Positions 16,739-25,004 of a DNA stretch of 64,000 nt are shown in pieces. The notes under the pieces were generated by a model, which saw only the letters and a program-made list of their open reading frames with translations, was not told the origin of the DNA and ran no database searches. The DNA comes from Dactylosporangium roseum. GTDB lineage: Bacteria > Actinomycetota > Actinomycetes > Mycobacteriales > Micromonosporaceae. How positions within the stretch are numbered: the first letter of the stretch is position 1; the number at the start of each line of letters is the position of its first letter. The DNA is taken from the NCBI RefSeq assembly GCF_025264685.1, contig NZ_CP073721.1, forward strand, positions 8,156,998 to 8,220,997, given 5' to 3'. Made by a program: the position numbers and the translations under genes.

Positions 16739-17452
16739 ATGGCGTCCGGGTCACGAACGGGTGACGCTCCGGCCGTGGCATACCCGGATTGGGAAAGATC
16801 ACGGGACGGCGGTCATCGGCGGTCGCCGGAGACCGGGCGATGGGATCCCCGCCATGAGCGCTGGATCCCGCAGCAGCGTGTGCCCGAGGGCGACGCCTAC
16901 GGCATCGAGCCGTTTCACGCCCGTGCCGATCCCGATGACCCCCGGCCGGGCCAGGGGCGGGTCCTGGACCACGACCACCGCACCGGGGAGTGGACGACCG
17001 GCCGCCGCCAGCACCGGCCGAGACCGCCGGGTGAGGATCACCACGCGGTCCGTCCTCGTCGCCGCCCGGCCCCGGCGCGGCAGGCCGACGGCGAGGACGA
17101 CGAGGTGGACGAGCGCGGCAACTACATCGGCTCGTTCATCGCGACCGCCGGGTGGTACGTGGTGCCGATCCTCGCGTACACCGTCTGGGCCTGCACGTTG
17201 TCCGGTGATCCGCGGGAGGGGTGCGTCGATCCCTTCGGTATGCCGTGTCCGGCGCCGCGGACGGAGGCGTTGACGAGTCTGCTCGACAACGGGCCGCGGC
17301 TCGCGGTCTCGCTGGCGTTGAGCATCTCGGTGGCGATGTTCCTGGGGTGGGCGACGTCGGGGTGGCGGGCGACGGCGATCGGTTTCGCGAGTGCCGTCCT
17401 GGGTGCCGGTGTCGCCACGATGCTGTTCGCGGTGCTGGCGCCCCGGTTCTGA
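16739..17452 (+). CDS. Conserved membrane protein of unknown function
   Basis: Predicted 237-aa protein, not recognised as a named family. The first 140 residues are hydrophilic, rich in Arg, Asp and Pro (PDDPRPGQGRV, RPRPPGEDHH), and likely cytoplasmic. Three hydrophobic segments follow (about 148-165, 193-212 and 214-235), the first two separated by a loop with cysteines (CTLSGDPREGCVDPFGMPC). ATG at 16739 was chosen; an in-frame GTG near 16775 is a possible alternative and neither has a strong ribosome binding site. It is divergent from dnaB across the DnaA-box array. Confidence 0.65.
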   Translation: MASGSRTGDAPAVAYPDWERSRDGGHRRSPETGRWDPRHERWIPQQRVPEGDAYGIEPFHARADPDDPRPGQGRVLDHDHRTGEWTTGRRQHRPRPPGEDHHAVRPRRRPAPARQADGEDDEVDERGNYIGSFIATAGWYVVPILAYTVWACTLSGDPREGCVDPFGMPCPAPRTEALTSLLDNGPRLAVSLALSISVAMFLGWATSGWRATAIGFASAVLGAGVATMLFAVLAPRF

Positions 17453-17628
17453 CCGGCGGCGAGCGGTCCGGCGACGCAGCGTGGGCCGCCGTGGTTCCCA
17501 TTGGCCGGTCACGACATGCTCTCGGAACGATCACCGTCGCTCACGGCTTCGTCACCGTCCGATCACGCCCGGATCCGTCCCGGAACGGTCGCCGTCCGAC
17601 CGGCCAAACACCTTCCAGGGAGGCTTCG

Positions 17629-19152
17629 ATGGTCAGTCGGAAACGCTTGGGTGTCCTCGCCGTCGTGGCGGTCGCGGCGCTGGGTCTTTCGGCGTGCAGT
17701 GCGGGAAGCGACAGCGCCGAGAGCAGTTCGGCGAAGGCACCGCAGCACGGGTACGGTCCGCCGGGCACGCCGGCGCCGCAGGCCGACACGGCCGGTGAGG
17801 AGTCCGCCGCTGCCGTCGCCGGCGAGCGTTCGGTGACCGATCAGCCGATCTCGACGTTCGCGGTCGACGTCGACACGGCGTCGTACGGCTTCGCGAAGCG
17901 GCAGTTGCTCGACGGGCGTCGGCCGTCGCCGAGCACGATCCGGCCGGAGGAGTTCGTCAACGCGTTCAACCAGGGCTACCGGCAGCCGACCGGGAACGGG
18001 TTCGCGATCACGGCGGACGGCACGCGCCTGCCGCGGACACACCGCGATGCCGATGACGCGGCGCGCCTGCTGCGGGTCGGGCTGCAGACCCGGGACGAGC
18101 CCGCCGGCGAGCGGCGCGACGCGGCGTTGACGATCGTCGTCGACGTGTCCGGGTCGATGGCCGAGCCGGGCAAGCTCGACCTGGTCCGGCACGGCCTGCA
18201 CACACTCGCCGACGAGCTGCGCTCGTCCGACTCGGTCGCGCTCGTCGCGTACTCGAACGAGGCCGAGGTGCTGCGCCCGATGACGGGGTTGCGTGATCGC
18301 GACGCGCTGCACTCGGCGATCGGCCGGCTGCGGGTGGCCGGCAGCACGAACCTGGAGGCCGGCCTGCGGCTGGGCTACGACACGGCGCGCAAGAGCTTCC
18401 GCGACGGCGCGACGAACCGGGTCATCCTGCTGTCCGACGGCCTCCCCAACGCCGGTACGACCGACGCGGCGGCACTGGTCCGCGAGGTGCGGGAGGCGGC
18501 GGCGAAGCAGATCACGCTGCTCGGCGTGGGGGTGGGCAGCGACTACGGCGACCGCTTCATGGAGCAGTTGGCCGACAAGGGCGACGGTTACGTCGTCTAC
18601 GTGAGCGAGCGGGAGGAGGCGGCCCGGGTGTTCGTCCAGCAGTTACCGGCGACGTTGGCGGTCCGGGCGCTGGACGCGAAGGCACAGGTGGAGTTCGATC
18701 CGAAGACCGTGATCTCGTACCGCCTGATCGGCTACGACAACCGCGCGCTGTCGGCGTCGGCGTTCCGCAACGACAAGGTCGACGGCGGTGAGGTGGGGCC
18801 GGGCCACGCGGTGACGGCGCTGTACGCGCTGCACCTGCGCCCGGGCGCCGAGGGCCACCTGGCGGACGTGCGGGTGCGCTGGCAGGACCCGCGGACGCGG
18901 GAGGCGAGCGAGCAGACGCAGCCGGTGACGGTGGCGGCGCTGGACGAACAGTTCGCCGAGGCGGCGGTGCCCGTGCGGGTCTGCTACGCGACGGCGTATT
19001 TCGCGGAGGTCCTCCGCGGCAGCCGGTTCGCCCGGGAGGTGCGGCTCGGGGACCTGCTGGAGATCACGTCCGCGGCGCGCCGGGCGACCGACGACCCACG
19101 GCTCGCCGAGCTCTCCGAGGCCATCTCCGCGGCCGTGAAGCTCTACGACTGA
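17629..19152 (+). CDS. VWA-domain lipoprotein (YfbK-like)
   Basis: Predicted 507-aa secreted lipoprotein. The signal peptide ends in the lipobox LSAC (ALGLSACSAG), placing the mature Cys near residue 23. The von Willebrand N-domain (STFAVDVDTASYGFAKRQL) is followed by a VWA domain with an intact MIDAS: DVSGSM, the Thr of AGSTNLEAG, and LLSDGLPN. The C-terminal part matches the DUF3520/YfbK region. ATG 17629 is preceded by AGGGAGG at 6 nt. Metal-dependent adhesion or scaffolding at the outer face of the membrane is expected for the family; the ligand is unknown. A strong terminator follows. Confidence 0.93.
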   Translation: MVSRKRLGVLAVVAVAALGLSACSAGSDSAESSSAKAPQHGYGPPGTPAPQADTAGEESAAAVAGERSVTDQPISTFAVDVDTASYGFAKRQLLDGRRPSPSTIRPEEFVNAFNQGYRQPTGNGFAITADGTRLPRTHRDADDAARLLRVGLQTRDEPAGERRDAALTIVVDVSGSMAEPGKLDLVRHGLHTLADELRSSDSVALVAYSNEAEVLRPMTGLRDRDALHSAIGRLRVAGSTNLEAGLRLGYDTARKSFRDGATNRVILLSDGLPNAGTTDAAALVREVREAAAKQITLLGVGVGSDYGDRFMEQLADKGDGYVVYVSEREEAARVFVQQLPATLAVRALDAKAQVEFDPKTVISYRLIGYDNRALSASAFRNDKVDGGEVGPGHAVTALYALHLRPGAEGHLADVRVRWQDPRTREASEQTQPVTVAALDEQFAEAAVPVRVCYATAYFAEVLRGSRFAREVRLGDLLEITSAARRATDDPRLAELSEAISAAVKLYD

Positions 19153-19162
19153 CCCCGGAACG

Positions 19163-19202
19163 CAGCAAAGGGGGCCCGGGGTCGGATGGGCCCCCTTTGC
19201 TG
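19163..19202. terminator. Bidirectional terminator between VWA gene and rplI
   Basis: A perfect 15-bp stem: arms at 19163-19177 (ending GGGGGCCC) and 19188-19202 (starting GGGCCCCC), with a 10-nt loop. It lies between the stop codons of two convergent genes and is symmetric, so it can serve both. Confidence 0.85.
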
Positions 19203-19207
19203 TCGGA

Positions 19208-19657
19208 CTACTTGGCCGCGGTCACCTTGACGGTGAAGACGGCGGCGACGTCGGGGTGCAGCTTGATCTGCACCTTGTAGTCACCGACCGCCTTGATGTG
19301 GCCGGGCAGCTCGAGGCGGCGACGGTCGATGGCCGGACCGCCGGCCCGCTGGACGGCCTCGGCGATCTCGGCCGGCGTGACCGAGCCGTAGAGCCGGCCA
19401 CCCTCGCCGGCCCGGACGGCCAGCTTGACCGAGAGGCCTTCGAGCTGACCCTTGACCTCGTTGGCGTGGCCGAGGTCGCGGATCTCCCGGGCCGAGCGGG
19501 CCCGCTTGATCGTCACGATCTGCTTCTCCGCGCCCCTGCTCCACGGGATCGCGAACCCCTGCGGCAGCAGGTAGTTGCGCCCGTAGCCGTCCTTCACCTC
19601 GACGACGTCGCCGGGGGTGCCGAGGCCGGAGACCTCTTGCTTGAGAATGATCTTCAT
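19208..19657 (-). CDS. rplI: 50S ribosomal protein bL9
   Basis: 149-aa bL9 of normal length. It starts MKIILKQEVSGLGTPGDVV and carries the family signature GYGRNYLLPQGFA, followed by the long connecting helix and the C-terminal rRNA-binding domain (TPAEIAEAVQRAG, ELPGHIKAVGDYKVQIKLH). Last gene of the rpsF-ssb-rpsR-rplI operon; it ends at a shared terminator. Confidence 0.98.
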   Translation of the reverse strand: MKIILKQEVSGLGTPGDVVEVKDGYGRNYLLPQGFAIPWSRGAEKQIVTIKRARSAREIRDLGHANEVKGQLEGLSVKLAVRAGEGGRLYGSVTPAEIAEAVQRAGGPAIDRRRLELPGHIKAVGDYKVQIKLHPDVAAVFTVKVTAAK

Positions 19658-19669
19658 GTCAGCCCTCCC

Positions 19670-19909
19670 CTAGCGCGCGGTCGCGGTGTAGGGGAGCAGC
19701 GCCATCTCGCGCGCGTTCTTGACGGCACGCGCGATCTGCCGCTGCTGCTGGGCGGTCACACCGGTCACCCGCCGGGCGCGGATCTTGCCCCGGTCGGAGA
19801 TGAACTTGCGCAGCAGCGCGGTGTCCTTGTAGTCGATGTAGGCGATGCCCTCCTTGTCGAGAGGGTTCACCTTCTTCTTCGGTTTGCGCAGGGCCGCAGC
19901 CTTCGCCAT
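19670..19909 (-). CDS. rpsR: 30S ribosomal protein bS18, cysteine-free form
   Basis: 79-aa bS18. The core DYKDTALLRKFISDRGKIR and the end REMALLPYTATAR are typical. It contains no cysteine: the CxxC and later Cys that bind zinc in many actinobacterial operon copies are replaced by VNPLDKEG and TGVTAQQQRQ. This is the C-minus form, which in other genera is often the zinc-starvation paralogue. It lies in the ssb operon, 12 bp before rplI. Confidence 0.97.
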   Translation of the reverse strand: MAKAAALRKPKKKVNPLDKEGIAYIDYKDTALLRKFISDRGKIRARRVTGVTAQQQRQIARAVKNAREMALLPYTATAR

Positions 19910-19927
19910 TGCTCTTGCTCCTGATGC

Positions 19928-20464
19928 CTAGAACGGGGGCTCGTCGTCGAAGGATGAGCTCGACCTGCCGCCACCGCCGCCACCGGCCGGGGTCGCGCTG
20001 GCCCACGGGTCGTCGTTGAACCCGCCGCCGGCGTTTCCGCCGCCGCCGCCACCGCCACCGCCACCGCCGCCGAAGCCGCCGCCACCGCCGGAGCTGCGCG
20101 ACATCTTCTGGACCTTGGCGGTCGCGTAGCGCAGCGAGGGGCCGATCTCGTCGACCTCCAGCTCGATGACGGTGCGCTTCTCACCCTCGCGAGTCTCGTA
20201 GGTCCGGGACTTGAGCCTTCCCGACACGATCACCCGGGCACCACGCTGCAGCGACTCGGCGACGTTCTCCGCCGCCTGACGCCACACCGTGCAGGACAGG
20301 AACAGCGGCTCGCCGTCCTTCCACTCGTTGCTCTGGCGGTCCATGAACCGGGGGGTGGAAGCCACCCGGAACTTGGCGACCGCGGCTCCTGATGGAGTGA
20401 AACGCAACTCAGGGTCGTCGGTCAGGTTGCCGATGACCGTGATCGTGGTGTCTCCCGCTGCCAT
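19928..20464 (-). CDS. ssb: Single-stranded DNA-binding protein SSB
   Basis: 178-aa SSB. The OB-fold domain (about 1-115) includes GNLTDDPELRFTPSGAAVA and FLSCTVWRQAAENVAESLQRG. A glycine-rich linker with a run of about twelve Gly follows, ending in the acidic tip DDEPPF that recruits partner proteins. The ATG at 20464 was chosen because GAGGAG lies 9 nt upstream; a TTG three codons earlier is possible. It sits between rpsF and rpsR. The 103-bp gap to rpsF holds a small hairpin at 20561-20576. Confidence 0.97.
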   Translation of the reverse strand: MAAGDTTITVIGNLTDDPELRFTPSGAAVAKFRVASTPRFMDRQSNEWKDGEPLFLSCTVWRQAAENVAESLQRGARVIVSGRLKSRTYETREGEKRTVIELEVDEIGPSLRYATAKVQKMSRSSGGGGGFGGGGGGGGGGGGNAGGGFNDDPWASATPAGGGGGGRSSSSFDDEPPF

Positions 20465-20560
20465 ATGAGTCAACTCCTCGCGCGCTGGTGTATGGCCACG
20501 ATGTCACAGGGGTCTGACAATTTCCCTGGACACACGGCGAAGCAGATCGATCTCGCCCGG

Positions 20561-20576
20561 GTCCGCTTTAGCGGAC
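20561..20576. repeat. Small palindrome at the rpsF stop codon
   Basis: GTCCGC-TTTA-GCGGAC, a 6-bp stem with a 4-nt loop that contains the rpsF TAA stop (20570-20568). No U-run follows. It may act as an attenuator or processing point between rpsF and ssb. Confidence 0.4.
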
Positions 20577-20858
20577 TTCGGGCCGGATGACCTTGGTGCG
20601 CAGCACGGACTCGTTGAGTCGTAGCTGACGGTCCAGCTCCGCCACGGACTCCGGCGAGGCCTGGAGGTCGATGACGGCGTAGATGCCCTCGGTCTTCTTG
20701 TTGATCTCGTACGCGAGGCGCCGGCGGCCCCACACGTCGAGCTTCTCCACCGAGCCACCCGACGTCCGGATCACGTTGAGATACGTGTCGAGCGACGGGG
20801 CGACGGTGCGCTCCTCGAGACTGCCGTCGAGGATCACCATGATCTCGTAATGACGCAA
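20568..20858 (-). CDS. rpsF: 30S ribosomal protein bS6
   Basis: 96-aa bS6 (LRHYEIMVILDGSLEERTV to TKVIRPEVR), with the family segment WGRRRLAYEINKKTEGIYAV that pairs with bS18. The start is TTG at 20858-20856, preceded by an excellent GGAGGTGAG. The longer in-frame extension is not S6-like and lies in a structured leader. First gene of the rpsF-ssb-rpsR-rplI operon. Confidence 0.97.
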   Translation of the reverse strand: MRHYEIMVILDGSLEERTVAPSLDTYLNVIRTSGGSVEKLDVWGRRRLAYEINKKTEGIYAVIDLQASPESVAELDRQLRLNESVLRTKVIRPEVR

Positions 20859-21066
20859 GACGTTCTCACCTCCTACGGGCTGAGCGGCCGCGGTCCATCC
20901 GCGGCAGGAGGTCATGCGTCGTCGACCGCACCCAGGCGGTCGACCGAACCAGAGTACACACAGCGTGCGCATGGAAAGACCGCGGGGCGCGTCATCCGCT
21001 TCTCTGGGTGGGACCTGGGGAGGAACGACCACACCGGTGCGTTGGATGACGGGCCCCGCGGAGCTA
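20859..21066 (-). promoter_or_regulatory. Structured 5' leader of rpsF
   Basis: About 200 nt between a candidate -10 (TACAAT, 21078-21073) and the rpsF start. Three hairpins are visible in order: arms 21061-21044 and 20997-20980 (18 nt with one internal mismatch, closing a 46-nt loop), arms 20944-20936 and 20929-20921 (perfect 9 bp, 6-nt loop), and arms 20905-20899 and 20893-20887 (7 bp). Such leaders in other bacteria bind the S6:S18 complex for autoregulation. The assignment is inference. Confidence 0.5.
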
Positions 21067-21072
21067 GAAGGA

Positions 21073-21078
21073 ATTGTA
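21073..21078 (-). promoter_or_regulatory. Candidate -10 element of the rpsF operon
   Basis: TACAAT on the minus strand, immediately after the stop codon of the upstream secreted-protein gene and before a long structured leader. No good -35 hexamer is visible at 16-18 bp, so this is tentative. Confidence 0.35.
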
Positions 21079-21080
21079 CC

Positions 21081-21947
21081 TTAAGCGAAGCTCGCACGGG
21101 TTGACCGCTGAGCAATAATCGCCCGAATTGCGGCGATTCCTACGCCGACCGCGCAGACCGTCGCGACCAGAGCCAGCAGGCCGGTCGGAGCGTTGCGGAC
21201 CGGGCCGGTCGCGGCCACCGGCTGCTCCACCATCACCCTGTCCTCGGTCGGCGCACTCGGCTCGGCACCGATCGCCGGCGCGGCGGTGGCGTCCGGCCCG
21301 AGCAGCGACGGGTCGGCCGGCTCCGTGCCGGTGGTCTCCGAGCCGTCCGCCGCGCCGGAGCCGCGCGTCGCGCCACCCTGCGTCCGGCTCGACCGGCCGG
21401 ACGACCCGGCGCTCGTCTTACCGTTGATCGCGTTGCCCGCCGCCGAGGCGGCGGCGCCCGCGGGACCGGTCGGCGTGGCCGGCTTGGCCGATGGCGCGGC
21501 CGCCGCGGGCGCGCCGGTCACGCCCACGGCGACCGGCTTGAACTGCTCGACGATGCCGACACCGCAGGAGAAGGTCATCGCGACCTCGACCGCCGGGCCG
21601 TTCCGGAACACGACGGGCACCGCCTGGTTCGGCTGTACCGCCGAGACGGCCTTGCCGTCGATCTTGAGGGTCGCGTTCTGGCCGAGACGGTTGACGAAGT
21701 TCACCCGCGACTCCGCCGCCACGGTGACGGTGCCGGCGCTCGGCTCGGACTTGCAGACCAGGAGGCTCAGCACGCTGCCGCCGCTGAACTCCACGGTCGG
21801 CGTCGCTGGTGCGGCGCTCGCCGGGCCCGCGCCGGTGGTGAGGGCTGCGGCGACGAGCGCCGCGGCGGCCGCGACGATGCGCTTCCCGGCCTTCGGCGCA
21901 CGGCGACTCGAGCGGACTGCCGAACGGTGTCCAGACAAGGTAGCCAT
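21081..21947 (-). CDS. Secreted, C-terminally membrane-anchored protein
   Basis: Predicted 288-aa exported protein. The N-terminus has a basic stretch, a hydrophobic core (IVAAAAALVAAALTTGAG) and a likely signal-peptidase site at ASA-AP near residue 46. Residues 50-130 form a beta-rich domain with two cysteines (LLVCKSEP and TFSCGVG). A long Ala/Gly/Ser/Pro linker then leads to a C-terminal transmembrane helix (GLLALVATVCAVGVGIAAI) and short basic tail. There is no LPxTG motif, so it is not a clear sortase substrate. Function unknown. The gene lies upstream of rpsF, on the same strand. Confidence 0.7.
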   Translation of the reverse strand: MATLSGHRSAVRSSRRAPKAGKRIVAAAAALVAAALTTGAGPASAAPATPTVEFSGGSVLSLLVCKSEPSAGTVTVAAESRVNFVNRLGQNATLKIDGKAVSAVQPNQAVPVVFRNGPAVEVAMTFSCGVGIVEQFKPVAVGVTGAPAAAAPSAKPATPTGPAGAAASAAGNAINGKTSAGSSGRSSRTQGGATRGSGAADGSETTGTEPADPSLLGPDATAAPAIGAEPSAPTEDRVMVEQPVAATGPVRNAPTGLLALVATVCAVGVGIAAIRAIIAQRSTRASFA

Positions 21948-22136
21948 CCAAGGTTGGGGATCGACTGGGGGTCATTCCATCGAGCCGCACGATCACCGTG
22001 GGGATCACGAGCGGCTACGTGCGTAACGACGCGACAGACAGGACGGTGACGGAAGCACCGCATTCCGGACGCTTCGGTCGTTACCCTCCCGCCCGGGTCG
22101 CGCGAAGTGCCAGCCCCACGTCGTAGGCTCTGCGGC

Positions 22137-22910
22137 ATGCGAATCGGTGCTCACGTCGACCCCGCTGAGCCACTGGCCGAGGCCGACGCGCGTGGTGCGG
22201 ACCTCGTCCAGTTCTTCCTGACCGACCCGCAGGCCTGGACCGATCCGAAGGACCGTGCCGACGCGGAGGCGCTGCGGTCGTCGGAGGTCGACGTCTACAT
22301 CCACGCGCCATATCGGATCAACGTCGCCTCCTCCAACAACCGGATCCGCATTCCCAGCCGCAAGCTGCTGTTCAGCCATGCGCAGGGTGCGGCGAAGGTG
22401 GGTGCCAAGGGCCTGATCGTGCACGGCGGCCACGTCGAGAAGGCCGACGGCCTCGCGGCCGGCTTCGACAACTGGCGCAAGACCTTCGCCTACGCGGCCG
22501 AGCAGGGCGGATTCGCCACCCCGGTGCTGATCGAGAACACCGCCGGCGGCGACAACGCGTGCGCACGCCGGTTCGACTCGCTCGCGCGCCTGTGGGACGC
22601 GGTGGGTGACTACGAGGTGGGTTTCTGCCTCGACACCTGCCACGCCCACGCCGGTGGGGAAGCCCTCCTCGACATCGTCGACCGGGTCAAGGCGATCACC
22701 GGCCGGATCGACCTGATCCACGCCAACAACTCCCGCGACGGGTTCGACTCCGGCCGCGACCGGCACGACAACCTGACCGCCGGCGAGATCGACCCGGAGC
22801 TGATCGTGGCGGTCATCCGGGCCGCCGGTGCGCCGGCCCTGGTCGAGACGCCGGGCGGCACGGAGGGCCAGGGAGCCGACATCACCTATCTGCGGGAGCG
22901 GTTGGCGTGA
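22137..22910 (+). CDS. nfo: Endonuclease IV (AP endonuclease, Nfo family)
   Basis: 257-aa deoxyribonuclease IV that cuts at abasic sites in base-excision repair. The three-zinc site is complete: His in YIHAPY, His in VHGGHVE, Glu in VLIENTAGG, Asp and His in CLDTCHAHAGG, His in LIHANNSRD, Asp and His in GRDRHDN and Glu in VETPGG. ATG at 22137 starts MRIGAHVD, as expected for the fold. Its stop overlaps the next gene as GTGA, an unexpected coupling to a membrane glycosyltransferase-like gene. Confidence 0.95.
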   Translation: MRIGAHVDPAEPLAEADARGADLVQFFLTDPQAWTDPKDRADAEALRSSEVDVYIHAPYRINVASSNNRIRIPSRKLLFSHAQGAAKVGAKGLIVHGGHVEKADGLAAGFDNWRKTFAYAAEQGGFATPVLIENTAGGDNACARRFDSLARLWDAVGDYEVGFCLDTCHAHAGGEALLDIVDRVKAITGRIDLIHANNSRDGFDSGRDRHDNLTAGEIDPELIVAVIRAAGAPALVETPGGTEGQGADITYLRERLA

Positions 22911-24880
22911 CCAACGTTTCGTCGGAGCCAACGGTGTCGGAACCATCGGACGAGGAAGCGTCGGCGACCACCGGGGACGAGGAGCCCGGGAAGCCAGGCG
23001 AGCCGGAGAAGCCCGATCCGGCGACCGCCACCGGCAAGAGCGAGGCGGGGGAGCAGAAGCCGGACAGCGACCCGTTCGAGGCGTTCGCCCCGGTGCCCGA
23101 GACGGTCCCCGGCCGCGTCCGGCGTATCTCCACGCGGGCCGCCACCGGTGCCGGCCGGTTCCTCGGGCACGAGTGGACCCTGGCCGCGATCGGCTCGGTC
23201 CTGTTGGCCGCGCTCATGACCTGGCCGACGCTGAAGCACCCGGCCTCGACCATCCCGCAGGACATCTGGGATCCGACGCTGCAGGCCTGGCAGATGTCCT
23301 GGGCGGGGCATGTTCTCACCACCGACCCGGCCCAGTTGTGGAACGCCAACGCGTTCTACCCGAACAAGTACAGCTACGCGTTCTCCGACACCCTGCTCGG
23401 CTACGCGCCGGCCGGCATGATCGGCAGCGGCCCGGTGGCCGCCGTGGTCCGGTACAACATCATCTTCGTCCTGATCTTCGCACTCGCATTCTTCGGCGCC
23501 TACGCGCTGGCCCGCCAGCTCGGCGCCGGGCGCATCGGCGCGGCGGTGGCGGGCGCGGCCTTCGCCTACGCGCCCTGGCGGCTCGGCCAGGCCGGCCACC
23601 TGCATGTGCTCTCGATCGGCGGCATCGCACTGGCCCTGGCCATGCTGGCCCGTGGGCACGGATTCTCGCTCACCAAGGGCTATGAGCCCGACAAGCGGCG
23701 CTGGGGCTGGGTCGTCGCCGGCTGGCTGGTGGCCGCCTGGCAGATCAGCCTCGGCTTCGGCATCGGCATCCCGTTCGCATACGTGCTGCTCGGCATCGTG
23801 CTCATCACGGCGGTGCTGTGGGGCTACCGGCACGTCCGGGTGTGGGCGGTCACCAGGCCGTTCGGCTGGAAGCTCTTGCTGGCCAACCTCGGCGGCGGGC
23901 TCGCGTTCGCCGCCGTCGGCGCGCTGATGGCCTATCCCTATCTCCAGGTCCTCGAGCAACACCCCTATGCGCGGCGCAGCGAGGAGATCCTGTCGCTGTT
24001 CTCGCCGCCGATCCAGGGCTTCTTCATCTCACCGCCGGAGTCGTGGCTGTGGGGCGACGCGTATGCGAGCGCCCGCCAGTCGCTCACCTGGGCACCCGAG
24101 ATGGCGCTGCTGCCCGGCTTCTTCCTCTACGGCCTCGCGTTCGCCGGCCTGTTCGTCTCGACATGGCGGATCCGGCACCGGGTCTACCTCGGCATCGGCG
24201 TCGTCGTGTCGATCATGCTGGCGATGGGCACCCATGGTCCCGGCGACGGCGAGTTCGGCTACCTGGCGCTCTACCGCGCACTGCCGGGCTTTGACGGCAT
24301 CCGTACCTCCGGCCGCCTCATGGTCTGGACGACGCTGTTCCTGGCGCTACTCGCGGCGGGGGCCGTCAGCGCGTTCGCCCGCCAGGCCGTCGAGCTGTTC
24401 GCCGATCGCACCCAGACCGACATCGGCACGCGGGCCGGCTTCTGGCCCCGATTCGCCACGCTGATCCCGCTGGTCCTGGTGCTGATCGAGGGCCTGCACA
24501 TCCCCTACCCGACCAATCCGGCGGTGCCGAAGGCGCCGATCGCCATGAGCACGCTGCAGGGCCCACTCATGGTCCTGCCGACCGACGAGCTCACCGACAT
24601 GAACATCATGCTGTGGAGCACCGACGGCTTCCCGAAGATGATCAACGGGGGTAGCGGCTTCACCCCGCGCAACCAGGAGGAGCTGCGGCTGGCCATGCAG
24701 CAGTTCCCCGACGAGGCCAGCGTCACGGCGCTGCGCGACCTGAAGGTCCGCACCGTGGTGGTGATCCGCAGCCGCGCGGTGGGCAGCCCCTACGAGCGCG
24801 CCATCGACGCCCCGATCGACGGTCTGGGGCTGGACCGCACCGAGCAGGGCGACGTGGTTCTGTACAAGCTCACCGACTGA
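22907..24880 (+). CDS. Large GT-C-like membrane protein
   Basis: Predicted 657-aa polytopic protein. Residues 1-70 are acidic and Pro/Glu rich (EPGKPGEPEKPD). At least ten hydrophobic helices follow between about 100 and 530, then a 130-residue soluble C-terminal domain (MSTLQGPLMVLPTDE to VVLYKLTD). A first outer loop with DIWDPTLQAWQMSW and NANAFYPNK fits the GT-C fold of polyprenyl-phosphate-sugar transferases. The donor and acceptor are not evident. The GTG start at 22907 overlaps the nfo stop. Convergent with a GT87 gene across a large palindrome. Confidence 0.75.
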   Translation: MTNVSSEPTVSEPSDEEASATTGDEEPGKPGEPEKPDPATATGKSEAGEQKPDSDPFEAFAPVPETVPGRVRRISTRAATGAGRFLGHEWTLAAIGSVLLAALMTWPTLKHPASTIPQDIWDPTLQAWQMSWAGHVLTTDPAQLWNANAFYPNKYSYAFSDTLLGYAPAGMIGSGPVAAVVRYNIIFVLIFALAFFGAYALARQLGAGRIGAAVAGAAFAYAPWRLGQAGHLHVLSIGGIALALAMLARGHGFSLTKGYEPDKRRWGWVVAGWLVAAWQISLGFGIGIPFAYVLLGIVLITAVLWGYRHVRVWAVTRPFGWKLLLANLGGGLAFAAVGALMAYPYLQVLEQHPYARRSEEILSLFSPPIQGFFISPPESWLWGDAYASARQSLTWAPEMALLPGFFLYGLAFAGLFVSTWRIRHRVYLGIGVVVSIMLAMGTHGPGDGEFGYLALYRALPGFDGIRTSGRLMVWTTLFLALLAAGAVSAFARQAVELFADRTQTDIGTRAGFWPRFATLIPLVLVLIEGLHIPYPTNPAVPKAPIAMSTLQGPLMVLPTDELTDMNIMLWSTDGFPKMINGGSGFTPRNQEELRLAMQQFPDEASVTALRDLKVRTVVVIRSRAVGSPYERAIDAPIDGLGLDRTEQGDVVLYKLTD

Positions 24881-24902
24881 TGACCCGGCCGCTGGAGGAT
24901 CG

Positions 24903-24992
24903 CGGCCGTGGACCAGACAACTTGACCTTGGCGGAAGTCCGTGCCGCTGGCCACGGACTTCCGCCAAGGTCAACGTTCGCCGACCACGGCCG
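24903..24992. repeat. Large two-tier palindrome between convergent genes
   Basis: The inner arms, 24922-24943 and 24952-24973, are perfect 22-bp inverted repeats with an 8-nt loop. The outer arms, CGGCCGTGG (24903-24911) and CCACGGCCG (24984-24992), are separated from the inner ones by exactly 10 unpaired bases on each side. It may be a bidirectional terminator, but the length is unusual and no U-run follows. Confidence 0.75.
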
Positions 24993-25004
24993 GTCTCCGG
25001 GAGC

